DNA of 64,000 nt from Arthrobacter sunyaminii (GTDB taxonomy: Bacteria; Actinomycetota; Actinomycetes; Actinomycetales; Micrococcaceae). Within the stretch, counting starts at the first letter, position 1; the number at the start of each line of letters is the position of its first letter. A model generated the notes under the pieces. The model made no database searches, was not told the DNA's origin, and saw only the letters and a program-made list of their open reading frames with translations. This document shows, in pieces, positions 8,779 to 17,800 of the stretch. The position numbers were made by a program, and so were the translations under genes. The stretch spans positions 3,100,001 to 3,164,000 of the forward strand of contig NZ_CP076456.1 in assembly GCF_018866305.1 (NCBI RefSeq), written 5' to 3'.

Positions 8779-9978
8779 TCAGGAATGTTCCCGGGAACGG
8801 ACCAGAAGCTCCTGGGCTGCGGCCAGCGTTCGGACCGCTGCCTCCGTTCCCCGCCCCGCCGCACCGGCCACGAGGGTCAGCGCCACGGCGGCCGCCCGGG
8901 AGTAGAGAGCGGCGGGATCCGTTTCGGCCGCGAAGGCGCCTGCAAAGCGGTCCGCGGAGGCCCTCAGACCCGGGCTCCGCGGGTTTACCGCCGCAAAAAC
9001 AAACAGGTGCCCCGTAAAACAAGCGAGATCATCCACCAGGTGTCCGGGGCCGAGGGCGTCCACATCCAGCATTCCGCTGATCTTCCACCCGGCCCGGCCT
9101 GGGTTGTCTACGAGGAGGTTGCCGCCGTGAAAGTCACCGTGCGCGGTCACCAGCGGGCCCGGATCGGCAGCGCGGACCGCAGCGTCGATTTCGCGGGCAC
9201 ACCGGGTAATCCGTTCCGCCTCCTGCGGGAACGCGACGGCGGCCCCCGCGGCGTAGTCCACAACGCGTTCGGCCCATGCCGGTCTGCGGCGAAAAGCCAG
9301 TGCCTCCGGCGGCAGTCCCGCCAGGAGATCGAGCAGCGACCGCGGGTCAACATCATCCGGGGACACATGGAGGTGCTGATGCAGGGAACGGCCTGGAAGT
9401 GCCCGCAGGGCCAGGACACTGTCCGGCTCCGGAACGGCTCCGACGGGGATCTCCAGCAGCGCAGGCACGGGAAGTCCCGCAGCTGCCGCCGCTTCCAGCC
9501 GGCGGCGAAGCCCGGGAGCCAGTCCCGGCTGCAGAACTTTGAGGTAGGCCGTGGCACCTTCGAAGGTGCCGCGGACGACTGCGCGGCGCAGCGGCCGGTA
9601 AGCCGCCAGGGTCAAGGACGCCCGGGCGCCGTCCGTTCCGGCGTCAAAGAGGTCCCGGGCCACGGCGCCGGGGCTGGTAGCCCAGGCCAAACCCGACAGG
9701 ACAGGGTCCCGGGGATGCACCCAGAGTCTCACTGCCGTACCGTCCGCAGAGCCCCGCACGGTCCGGCGGCTTTGTTCAGGGGTCAATGCAGCGGTGGTTG
9801 CACCCACCTGCACTTGTACGGGTTGGCGGCCGCTGTCGGCTGAACCGCGGCGGGGTACTGCTTCGACCCGGTACAAGGCACTGATTCCTGCACCCGGACG
9901 GTGATGGGTGCGCAGGTGGCTCCAGGACAGGGGCACCAACCCCAGCGGACGCACCGCAGCCATCAGCGGTCCGGACAT
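8779..9978 (-). CDS. Aminoglycoside phosphotransferase (APH)-fold kinase, substrate unknown
   Basis: Small-molecule kinase with the APH/choline-kinase fold. 399 residues from the ATG at 9978, which has GGAAGG 7 nt upstream. The frame runs about 150 residues further upstream, but that extension lies over the previous gene in another frame. The ATP lysine is probably in AYLKVLQPG near 147. The catalytic loop is HGDFHGGN at 280-287, and the metal-binding aspartate is in LDVDALGPG near 305. The first 120 residues are extra and unassigned. It lies 25 nt after the SepX/GlpR gene, so co-transcription is likely. Nothing here says antibiotic resistance. Confidence 0.8.
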   Translation of the reverse strand: MSGPLMAAVRPLGLVPLSWSHLRTHHRPGAGISALYRVEAVPRRGSADSGRQPVQVQVGATTAALTPEQSRRTVRGSADGTAVRLWVHPRDPVLSGLAWATSPGAVARDLFDAGTDGARASLTLAAYRPLRRAVVRGTFEGATAYLKVLQPGLAPGLRRRLEAAAAAGLPVPALLEIPVGAVPEPDSVLALRALPGRSLHQHLHVSPDDVDPRSLLDLLAGLPPEALAFRRRPAWAERVVDYAAGAAVAFPQEAERITRCAREIDAAVRAADPGPLVTAHGDFHGGNLLVDNPGRAGWKISGMLDVDALGPGHLVDDLACFTGHLFVFAAVNPRSPGLRASADRFAGAFAAETDPAALYSRAAAVALTLVAGAAGRGTEAAVRTLAAAQELLVRSREHS

Positions 9979-10003
9979 GCCCGGACCTTCCAAACGGGAT
10001 TTC

Positions 10004-11074
10004 TTAAGCGCGGCGGCGCTGGAGCACATCGTCGAGATTGATCTTGCCGGTCCCGGGAGCTGCCTCGGCTCCGGCGGAGTCCGAGGACTCTGTAACCGCG
10101 GGGGTAACCCCGGCGCGGAGGGACGTGCGGCCGGCAGGCTTGGGGGTCTGCGGCGGAACAAGCGGTTCCGGTGCCGGGCGCTGGGCCACGGGTGCTTCCA
10201 CATAAATCGGCTTGGGCACTGCAACCGGTTCCCACGGGGTGGTGGAGGTTTTCGGCGGTCCGGCAGGGCCCTGCGGGGTTGAGGCGGCAGCGAAATCGAG
10301 GGCTGCACTGCGCAGTTCCGCTGCTGTGAGCGGTCGGTCGGAAGAACCGGGCGCCGTGGAGACTGTGGCCTGACCCGGAGCTCCGGCCGCGGCGGACCCG
10401 CTGTCGGCGCCCGGGGTGCTTTCAGCGTCAAACAGGACAGTTTCACGCTGCGGCCTTACGGGCTCCGGGGAAACTTCCTGCGGCTCGTCCACCTCGTACG
10501 CCGGCTCCGGTGCTGACACCGGCTGGTGCCGGCTCCCGGCGCTCATGGCAGCCCGAAAGGCTGCGTCGACGCGGCGGCGTCGGTCACGTACCGCGAGGGC
10601 ACGTAGCGAGGCAACTGCGGCCCCGGCCAGGACGACTCCGACCAGGGGCATCCACCATGAAGCAGCACCGAAAGCGGCCAGCGGGAGTCCAAGGACAACT
10701 GCGGCCAGGGCCAGCGCACCCATCAGGGCCAGTGCGGTGCGGCCGTAACGGACGCGGAAAACCGGCTGCGGGCCCTGGTGCCCGCGCGGCGCGTCCGGGG
10801 ACGGTGTCCGGGAAGCATGGTTTCCAAGCCCGGCGGCGGACTCGTTGTACGAGGTGGACTCGTTGTACATAGTGGTGTTTCCCTGCTGGGACAGTCCATC
10901 AGCGGAGATGGAAGAGCGGATGGCTGTTGAGGAGGGAGCCGGGCGGACCGCCGGCCGGTGGGCTGCCGGCACCAGTGCGGTGCCTGACAGGCGGAATATA
11001 TAGGGGGCAACCCACAGCAGCCAGAGACCAACGGTGACGGCCAGGATCAGGGAGCTGTTAAGAGGGAAGTCCAC
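10004..11074 (-). CDS. sepX: SepX/GlpR-type divisome membrane protein
   Basis: 356 residues. One transmembrane helix at the N-terminus (about 9-30: ILAVTVGLWLLWVAPYIF) carries the conserved WVAPY element. A polar linker follows, then a second pair of hydrophobic helices (about 113-160: ALALMGALALAAVVL and WWMPLVGVVLAGAAVA), RRRRVDAAFRAAM, and a long Pro/Ala-rich disordered tail. This architecture, and its place next to rimJ and galU, match the actinobacterial divisome protein called SepX in Streptomyces and GlpR (receptor of the gephyrin-like Glp) in Corynebacterium. Function is by family and context. Confidence 0.75.
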   Translation of the reverse strand: MDFPLNSSLILAVTVGLWLLWVAPYIFRLSGTALVPAAHRPAVRPAPSSTAIRSSISADGLSQQGNTTMYNESTSYNESAAGLGNHASRTPSPDAPRGHQGPQPVFRVRYGRTALALMGALALAAVVLGLPLAAFGAASWWMPLVGVVLAGAAVASLRALAVRDRRRRVDAAFRAAMSAGSRHQPVSAPEPAYEVDEPQEVSPEPVRPQRETVLFDAESTPGADSGSAAAGAPGQATVSTAPGSSDRPLTAAELRSAALDFAAASTPQGPAGPPKTSTTPWEPVAVPKPIYVEAPVAQRPAPEPLVPPQTPKPAGRTSLRAGVTPAVTESSDSAGAEAAPGTGKINLDDVLQRRRA

Positions 11075-11161
11075 AACTACGACGTTATGAGCTAATGCAC
11101 AGGTGACTGCGCATTCGTGTCGGTGTGTCGGAGTTCAGTGCCAAAAAAGGATGCCCTGCTG

Positions 11162-11776
11162 TCATGTCCTGGCCAGCCAGCGGGTCAGCAATCCCTCCGG
11201 AACATCTTCGGTAGTGAGGGCAAAGCTGCGGTGATCAGCCCATTGACCGGCAATGTGCAAATATCGTTTCCGCAGCCCTTCATCACGAAAACCCAGCTTT
11301 TCGACAACGCGAAGGCTGGCGGCGTTCTCCGGTTTGATGTTGATTTCCATCCGATGGAGTCCAAGGGCACCAAAGCAGTGGTCCGTAGCCAGAGCAACCG
11401 CTGTCGGCGCGATCCCCCGGCCGGCCCTCGCTTCGTCCACCCAGTACCCCAGGGTGGCCATGCGGGCTGATCCCCAGACAATGGTGGACACGGTCAGCTG
11501 CCCCGCAATCGCCGGCGCAGAACGCAGTCCCTCGCGTTCAGTGATGAGGAAAGGGAGTGCTGTTTCCTGGCGCGCCTGCTGGTTCAGGCTGCGCACCATA
11601 GCCGCATAGGACGGAAGGTCGCCGCCGGGAAGCGGATTGCTTGCTTCCCAGGGCGCCATCCATTGGGCATTGCGGATGCGGAGGTCCGTCCACTCGCGCC
11701 GGTCGCGGTAGCGGATGGGGCGCAGCCCCAGGTCGCCGCATTCCAGCGTCACCGGCCAGATGGCCGACCCCCACAC
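11162..11776 (-). CDS. RimJ/RimL-family GNAT N-acetyltransferase
   Basis: 204 residues. An acetyl-CoA-dependent N-acetyltransferase related to ribosomal-protein Ala/Ser acetyltransferases. Visible core: LGLRPIRYRDRREWTDLR (beta-1/alpha-1), GYWVDEARAGRGIAPTAVA (coenzyme A pyrophosphate loop, R-x-x-G-x-A type, near 112-130), and MEINIKPENAASLRVVEKLG (beta-6/alpha-4, near 145-165). It starts 4 nt after the galU stop, so it is in the galU operon. In relatives a moeA/glp gene lies between these two; here it does not. The target protein is not known. Confidence 0.86.
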   Translation of the reverse strand: MWGSAIWPVTLECGDLGLRPIRYRDRREWTDLRIRNAQWMAPWEASNPLPGGDLPSYAAMVRSLNQQARQETALPFLITEREGLRSAPAIAGQLTVSTIVWGSARMATLGYWVDEARAGRGIAPTAVALATDHCFGALGLHRMEINIKPENAASLRVVEKLGFRDEGLRKRYLHIAGQWADHRSFALTTEDVPEGLLTRWLART

Positions 11777-11780
11777 GACA

Positions 11781-12686
11781 TCAGCTTTCGAGCGTACCGG
11801 TGAAGTCCTTGAGCCACTCGCGCAGGTCCGGACCGAGGTCCTCGCGCTCGGAGGCCAGCGTCACTACGGCTTTCAGGTAGCTCAGCTTGTCACCGGTGTC
11901 ATACCGGCGGCCGCGGAACACGACGCCGTACACGCCGGCGCCTTCACCCTCTTCCCGTGCGGCCAGGGTCTGCAGGGCATCGGTCAGCTGGATTTCTCCG
12001 CCGCGTCCGGGGCCGGTTTCCTCCAGCACATCGAACACCGCCGGGTGCAGGACATACCTGCCTATAACGGCAAGGTTGGACGGTGCGTCAGCAACATCCG
12101 GCTTTTCCACCAGCTTGTTCACACGGACGTAGTCTTCGCCTTCGACCACGGAGATGTCGGCGCAGCCATAGGCGCTGATCTGCTCCGGCTCCACCTCGAT
12201 GAGGGCAATAACCGAACCGCCGGTCTTGGCCTGGACCTCGACCATCTTGGTCAGGAGTTCGTCACGGGCGTCAATCAGATCATCACCGAGGAGTACAGCG
12301 AACGGCTCATCTCCGACGTGAAGCTTGGCCCGCAGCACGGCGTGTCCCAGACCCTTGGGGTCACCCTGGCGCAGGTAGTGGATCTCGCCGAGTTCAGAAG
12401 CCGCCCGCACCAGTGCAAGTTTTTCGAGATCGCCCTTATCCTCAAGCGTCTTTTCGATAAAAGGGACGCGGTCAAAGTGGTCTTCGAGGGATCGTTTGTT
12501 ACGGCCGGTAATCATCAGGATGTCGGACATACCGGAATTGACGGCCTCCTCCACCACATATTGAATGGCGGGCTTATCCACTACCGGCAGCATTTCCTTC
12601 GGCATGGCTTTGGTTGCCGGCAGGAAACGGGTACCCAGCCCGGCTGCGGGAATTACGGCTTTGGTTACGGTGGCACGTGAAGTCAT
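11781..12686 (-). CDS. galU: UTP-glucose-1-phosphate uridylyltransferase
   Basis: Makes UDP-glucose from UTP and glucose-1-phosphate for envelope glycans and glycogen/trehalose pathways. 301 residues from the ATG at 12686 (MTSRATVTKAV). The upstream in-frame ATG at 12716 adds ten residues that do not fit the family. Nucleotidyl-transferase signature AVIPAAGLGTRFLPATKAMP near 9-28, DKPAIQYVVEEA near 36-47, and FAVLLGDDLI near 105-115 with the metal aspartates. It is divergent from fthC, and a TANNNT box 7 nt upstream suggests a leaderless transcript. Confidence 0.95.
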   Translation of the reverse strand: MTSRATVTKAVIPAAGLGTRFLPATKAMPKEMLPVVDKPAIQYVVEEAVNSGMSDILMITGRNKRSLEDHFDRVPFIEKTLEDKGDLEKLALVRAASELGEIHYLRQGDPKGLGHAVLRAKLHVGDEPFAVLLGDDLIDARDELLTKMVEVQAKTGGSVIALIEVEPEQISAYGCADISVVEGEDYVRVNKLVEKPDVADAPSNLAVIGRYVLHPAVFDVLEETGPGRGGEIQLTDALQTLAAREEGEGAGVYGVVFRGRRYDTGDKLSYLKAVVTLASEREDLGPDLREWLKDFTGTLES

Positions 12687-12693
12687 GTCCGTA

Positions 12694-12699
12694 AGAGTA
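12694..12699 (-). promoter_or_regulatory. -10-like box for leaderless galU transcript
   Basis: On the minus strand TACTCT (TANNNT) ends 7 nt before the galU ATG, so transcription would begin at or next to the start codon. No Shine-Dalgarno is present. Confidence 0.4.
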
Positions 12700-12764
12700 C
12701 ATAAGCGGGGCCCCATTCCACCAAATGCGCGCCATTTTCACGCCGCGGTTGGGACAATGGTCGG

Positions 12765-13388
12765 ATGCCTCACTCTGCTGCTTCCAAGGACCAGGCCCGG
12801 AACGAATATCGACGGCGCCGGCGGGAGCTGCCATCCGCCGCTGCGCTGGTTGCCGGCCGGTCGCTGGCAGCCCGTGCTTTCACCGTCATTCCGCGTTTGG
12901 TGTCCCCCGCTGCCACGGTGGCCGCGTACCTGTCCGCCGGACGTGAACCTGACACAGGTCCGCTGCTGGCAGGACTGCACGCGGGGGGATACGACGTCGT
13001 GGTTCCGGTCTGCGAGCCTGAGCGCCAGCTTTCCTGGTGCCGCTGGACACCCGAATCATCCCTCGTACCCGGGTTATTCCCGTCCGTTCCCGAACCTGCC
13101 GGGCCCAGGCTGTCAGTGCAGGACCTCCCAAACCTCGAACTGCTCCTCATCCCGGCCCTGGCCGTTGATGCCGAGGGGATGCGGATGGGCAAGGGCGGCG
13201 GCTACTACGACCGGTTCCTGTCCGGTTTCAGGGCCATGGGTAACGCCGCCCCGGCGGTTGGCGTGGTCTATGACCAGGAATTTGTGTCTGCAGGGTCCTG
13301 GGAATCCGATTCCCTGGACCAGCCGGTGAACGCAGTGCTGACCCCCTCACAGTGGACGAATCTGCCGCTTAGGCCGGTGTATAGTTAG
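12765..13388 (+). CDS. 5-formyltetrahydrofolate cyclo-ligase
   Basis: Converts 5-formyl-THF to 5,10-methenyl-THF with ATP, recycling folate one-carbon units. 207 residues, a normal length. The substrate/ATP loop GMRMGKGGGYYDRFL lies near 138-152. N-terminal R-x-x-RR-x-L pattern in NEYRRRRRELPS; VVPVCEPERQLSWCRW near 78-93 fits the family core. Divergent from galU across 78 nt. The ATG at 12765 has no clear ribosome-binding site. Confidence 0.93.
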   Translation: MPHSAASKDQARNEYRRRRRELPSAAALVAGRSLAARAFTVIPRLVSPAATVAAYLSAGREPDTGPLLAGLHAGGYDVVVPVCEPERQLSWCRWTPESSLVPGLFPSVPEPAGPRLSVQDLPNLELLLIPALAVDAEGMRMGKGGGYYDRFLSGFRAMGNAAPAVGVVYDQEFVSAGSWESDSLDQPVNAVLTPSQWTNLPLRPVYS

Positions 13389-13486
13389 CACTCAAGGGCA
13401 CCGAGTGCCAGCCGGGCCTGACAGTAGTCAGTGAATCAGCCGGGCCGGGGCCCTGACATCTTGGTTTTCAGGAGGAGTAAGTAACA

Positions 13487-13813
13487 GTGCCTACGTATGC
13501 CTATGCCTGCAAGGACTGCAGCCACACGTTCGATATCCAGCAGTCCTTCACCGATGACACCCTGACGGTTTGCCCCGAGTGCAGCGGCAACCTGAGGAAG
13601 AAGTTCAACAGTGTAGGGGTGGTGTTCAAGGGGTCGGGTTTTTACCGCACTGATTCCCGCGATGCCAAGAGCACCCTTCCGGCAGCACCGGCCAAGACTG
13701 ACAGTGCTTCGTCCACTGCCTCTACAGCTACCTCGTCACCGGCACCGGCAACTTCTTCCGCGTCCGCAGGATCCTCCGGCTCGTCCTCAGGCAAGGGCTC
13801 TTCCGCCGCTTAG
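13487..13813 (+). CDS. FmdB/CxxC_CxxC-type zinc-ribbon protein
   Basis: 108 residues from a GTG start at 13487, with AGGAGG at 13470-13475 upstream. The first 50 residues form a zinc ribbon: MPTYAYACKDCSHTF with Cys8/Cys11, and VCPECSG with Cys29/Cys32. FKGSGFYRTD, seen in this FmdB-like regulatory family, follows. The last 45 or so residues are a Ser/Ala/Thr/Pro-rich low-complexity tail. It is 98 nt downstream of fthC. The role is unknown; FmdB-type proteins are presumed regulators or metal-site helpers. Confidence 0.85.
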   Translation: MPTYAYACKDCSHTFDIQQSFTDDTLTVCPECSGNLRKKFNSVGVVFKGSGFYRTDSRDAKSTLPAAPAKTDSASSTASTATSSPAPATSSASAGSSGSSSGKGSSAA

Positions 13814-13922
13814 CGGCCCAACGCTCCTCCCCAGCGGGCATACGGGGACATTCGGGGAAGAAATATCCTCAGCAGCCCGAACGATGCGTTCCTGCCCGGT
13901 TGACCGGGCCTAGGTTCGGTGC

Positions 13923-14597
13923 GTGAGTCCTTACCCCGCACCAAAACCCCGTTTCGCCTCCGCCCTTCGCCTGCGGTTGAAAAGATTCCTGCTCCGCCGC
14001 AGGCGCCTGCTCGCGGCCCTCTTGTGCTGCGCCGCCGCGGGCACAGCCGTCCAGGCGCTGTTGCCGCCTGCTGCCGGTGAAAATTCACTTGTCGTCTCGG
14101 CCTCGGACCTGCCGGCCGGAGCCGTACTCACGTCACGGGACCTCCGGACGGTGACGGTTCCGGCAGCAACACTGCCCCCGGGCTCATTCGCTGCCCCTGG
14201 ACAGGCTGCCGGCCAGCGGCTGGCCACTCCCCTGAAGCAGGGCAGCCCGGTGCTGCAGACATCGCTGGTGGGTAAAGGACTCCTGACCGGAGCCCCGCCC
14301 GGTTCCGTGGCGGTGGCGATCCGCCCAGCCGATCCTGCCATGGTTGCGCTGTTGGCCCCTGGACAGCTGGTGGACGTGGTCCTCGCAGGCTCCGACGGCA
14401 TGCAGCATCCGGACAGCCCGGTGCTTCTCGCCTCCGGAGCACCCATCCTGTGGACGGCTGCGGACGGTGCTTCCGCGTGGCCGGGTTCCGCCGAAACCGA
14501 TGCCATGGTGGTATTGGCGGCCGCACCTGACCAGGCTGCCGCCCTTGCCTCCGCCTCGGGGTCCGGCCTGGTTCACCTGATCCTTACCGGGGGCTGA
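13923..14597 (+). CDS. SAF-domain (CpaB/RcpC-like) membrane-anchored protein
   Basis: 224 residues, GTG start. Arg-rich cytoplasmic N-terminus (LRLRLKRFLLRRRR), one membrane helix about 28-48, then a SAF domain (VVSASDLPAGAVLTSRDLRT, near 56-76) and a second lobe (VAVAIRPADPAMVALLAPGQ, near 124-143, then LVDVVL). This is the arrangement of the CpaB/RcpC pilus-assembly periplasmic proteins. No other Tad/Flp pilus gene is in the window, so a pilus role is unproven. It runs toward the minus-strand helicase locus. Confidence 0.8.
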   Translation: MSPYPAPKPRFASALRLRLKRFLLRRRRLLAALLCCAAAGTAVQALLPPAAGENSLVVSASDLPAGAVLTSRDLRTVTVPAATLPPGSFAAPGQAAGQRLATPLKQGSPVLQTSLVGKGLLTGAPPGSVAVAIRPADPAMVALLAPGQLVDVVLAGSDGMQHPDSPVLLASGAPILWTAADGASAWPGSAETDAMVVLAAAPDQAAALASASGSGLVHLILTGG

Positions 14598-14639
14598 GCT
14601 TTCGCTGCGACGGCAGTGGCAGTCCCGGGGACGACAGTG

Positions 14640-14828
14640 TCAGTCCCAGTGCGGCGGCCGCTGTTCGAGCAGCCAGGTGTCCCGGTCCTCGGGTTCATCG
14701 CCCCACACCCGGGGATCGTCCTCCGCGGCCTTGGCCTTGAGTTCGGCCGGGGCTTCTTCCTTCCGTGCCGGCAGCGGGCGGGGGACGGTGCCCCCGCTCG
14801 CGCGGCGGTGCGGCTTCCGGGGCGTCAC
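14640..14828 (-). CDS. Small hydrophilic protein coupled to the helicase-like gene
   Basis: 62 residues, GTG start whose GTGA overlaps the helicase-like stop by 4 nt, so translation is coupled. Lys/Arg/Pro-rich N-terminus (MTPRKPHRRASGG), an acidic middle (AAEDDPRVWGDEPEDRD), and a defined C-terminal end TWLLEQRPPHWD. The aromatic C-terminal motif suggests a docking peptide. No family or function recognised; a partner of the upstream protein is inferred from the overlap alone. Confidence 0.7.
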   Translation of the reverse strand: MTPRKPHRRASGGTVPRPLPARKEEAPAELKAKAAEDDPRVWGDEPEDRDTWLLEQRPPHWD

Positions 14829-17800
14829 GGCCGCCGTGCCTCCCGGCTTGATGCATCGGGATCAGTCTCGGGCTTGGGTGCAACCGTGCCGCGTTCCCTG
14901 ATCCGGCTGCTGCCGTGCGGTTTTGAGGGGAGGCTGCCGCGGCGGGCAAGCGACCCGCTGACGGAAGTCCCCCCGGACTGGACCGGCTTTCCTTCACCTT
15001 CCCTGGGTGCGGGCAGGTTGAGGTATCGTCCCACCAGATCCGCGCAGGCTGACGGATCGCTGAAAACCTCAATGGTCCACAGCGGCATATAGCGCCACCC
15101 CAGACGTTCCAGCAGCTGGGGCCGCAGCCGGCTGCGCTCACGCACGCTCATTGTCCGGTACCGCTCGGTGCCGTCGGACTCGATGGCCATCGGCACGGCG
15201 GGTTCACCGTCGGCGTTGCTGCCGTCAACGGTAGCCACAATATCGATGGCTCCCTGATAGTGGTCCCACACTTTGGCACCGCGGGCCCGCAGCCGGTTGA
15301 CGAGGTCAGCCACCAGCGGATCCTCCTCCATGATCCCGCCTGCAATGTTCTCAGCTCCGCGGGGTGCCGAACCCGTTTCGGCAGCTTCGCTGCGCTGGGC
15401 GGCGGAAGGCGCCGACTGGTCCAGTTCCCGTTTGATGAGGTCGTAGAAATCGAGGGCACCATACCCGAGGCGGGACTTGTCCAGGTCCTCGGGCCGGAAA
15501 CAGGTCAGGACATGCAGCCTGCTGCGGGCACGGGTCATGGCGGTGAGGAACTTTCCCCGCCCGTCGGACGCGGACAGCGGCCCGAAGGTGTGCAGTGCAC
15601 GGCCGTGGGGAGTGCGCCCGAACCCGAGGGAGAAAATCACGCTGTCGCGCACCAGCCCGGCCGCGCGGTCCACGGGGACCACCCGGAAGGATTCCTTGCC
15701 CGGAGTGAAGAAGTCGGAGGCCCAGGGGAAATTGGCCATCTGCACCCGGATTGCCTCGGCAACACGCACGGCATGCCGCGGGCTGGCCGTGACAACTGCC
15801 AGGGACTGGTGCGGACGGCGGCGGATGTGCTCGAAGACCAGGTCTACAACGCGGTTGACCTCGGCGGCCACGCTTTCGACACCCTCGTGGTCGGCGCTGG
15901 GCATACCCGTGCCGTCCGCCAGGTATTCGACCGTGAGCGGACGTTCAGCGGAAGAAACCTCGGCGCCGCGCGGAACCATGGTCAGGCGGCCGTCATAGAA
16001 ACTGCGGCTCAGCTGATTCATGAGTGCGCGGTCAGTGCCGCGGTACACGGTGGACAGCGTCCGGGTCGGCAGGACGGCGGTCAGGGCTTCGAAAACACTG
16101 ACGAGGTCATGCTGCTCCCCCGCCGGACGGGAGGGTTCAACGCCAATCGTGAACGGCCTCGGACCGCCAAGCTCCCCGTCACCGAAAGCGATGACCTGGG
16201 CGGCCCGTGCCAGGGCGGGAACCGCGGACTGCAGGGAGGTGGATTCGGCGTCGAGGACAATGACGGCGTCAAAGGACCTGGTGCCGGGCAGCACCATGGG
16301 CAGGACCAGCGGACTGGCGGCCCAGACCGGCAGCAGTGCGGAAACCAGCTCGGCTGACTGAGCGCACAGGTCCGGCAGGGTGAGCGGACCGTTCTTGATG
16401 GCGTCGCGCAGAGCGGCTGCATCGGAGGGCGCAGCCTTCACTCCACGGCGCCACCTGTCCGCGAGGGCAAACCGCACCCGGGCGCTGCCGGAGGCAATGT
16501 GCGCGTTGTCCGCCAGACGGTATTCGGCTTCAAGCCGGCGCAGGCTGTCGCCGTCGGACATAGCCAAATAATCATCGCCGCTGATCATTGCTTCAAGAGC
16601 CGACTGCCACCAGGCAAGCTCAAGCTCATAGCCAACCTGCCGCGGCTGGACTTCACGGGCTTCGAGGTCATCCAGCAGCTCGCCCAGACCCTGGCCGCGC
16701 ATTTCGTCCAGCAGGAGGGTGCGTTCGGGCAGGGTTTCCAGCGTCTCCCGGTCCCCGGCCAGCGCATCGAGCTGCTTCTCCAGCTCATCCAGCGTCAGCT
16801 CGGCGAGGTTCGGCTTGGCCGGCGTCCCGTCGAGAATGCCTGTGAGGGTGTCCAGTTGGTCCTTGACGGTGATGTAGGACCGGTTGATGTCGGCCAGCCC
16901 GGTGGGCACCGAGGGGTGGCGCTGCGTAGTGGCGTAGCGGCCCCACACGGCGCGCTGCTGCTGGACCTCAACCAGTGAGGAGTGCAGGTCTGAAATGTGC
17001 ACCCCGGGCCGGATGTACTCCTTGGCGACCCGCCGCAGGCGGGACCGGGTCATGGAGCTCATGTCCACGGCGCGTTCACGCCGCCAGGACGAGGATGCCG
17101 TGGCGGAAATCAGGTCACTGACCGGACGGTCGAAGATGTCCGGGGTGAACTTGTCCAGGCTTTCACGCACCGCGACCAGCAGCTCCAGCTGCTCGCCCCA
17201 CTGTGCAAAGGTTTCACCAAGGCGGATCTGCGAATGTTCGGCAACGGACTGCACCTGTGCGCGCAGTTCAGGCAGGTCCCGGGCCAGGCTTTGGGTGAGC
17301 TCGTACGCCTCTTCCGTTTCCTTGCGGTTGAGCAGCTTGGCGCCGAACCAGGGGCTGGTGGTGGCGGCACGGCTGAAGCTGCCCAGTTCCGCGGCCCGGC
17401 GCAGCCTTCCGGTCAGCTCGGTCCGGTCCGTGATGCTGTCCAGGACACTGCGCTTGAGCCGGACAGTCGTGGCCGGGGCAGGGCTCATGGACGTGAGTTC
17501 CGCCAGGGACTGCATGGCCTGGTAGGGCGAGCAGCCCCAGCGCCGGCGAACATTGTGCAGTGATTTCACGTGGTCGCGCAGCTGGTGCCGGTTGGAGACC
17601 AGAACCTTGTGCAGGCTTTCCAGATCCGGGTCCGCAGCCTTTTCGTTGCGGACGATGGCCCGAATCAACTGATCCTTCAGCTGCTGCTCAGTCAGGCCGG
17701 CGTTGATTTGGAGCACGGCGGATCCCAGGTGCAGGGAATCCAGCGCGGAGACAAACTGATTCAGCGTCCCGCGGCGTTCGGCCACCACGAGAACGGACTT

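Noticed and set aside
8779..9978. Aminoglycoside resistance gene
   Set aside because: Only the APH fold is evident. The first 120 residues are atypical and the context is cell-division and sugar-kinase genes, so resistance cannot be claimed.
9979..10446. N-terminal extension of the APH-fold kinase frame
   Set aside because: Pro/Arg-rich out-of-frame reading of the SepX/GlpR coding tail; a good start with GGAAGG is at 9978.
14612..14647. 15-nt direct repeat (GGCAGTGGCAGTCCC / GACAGTGTCAGTCCC)
   Set aside because: Short, imperfect and next to the stop codons of two genes; may be part of a weak hairpin but has no clear role.
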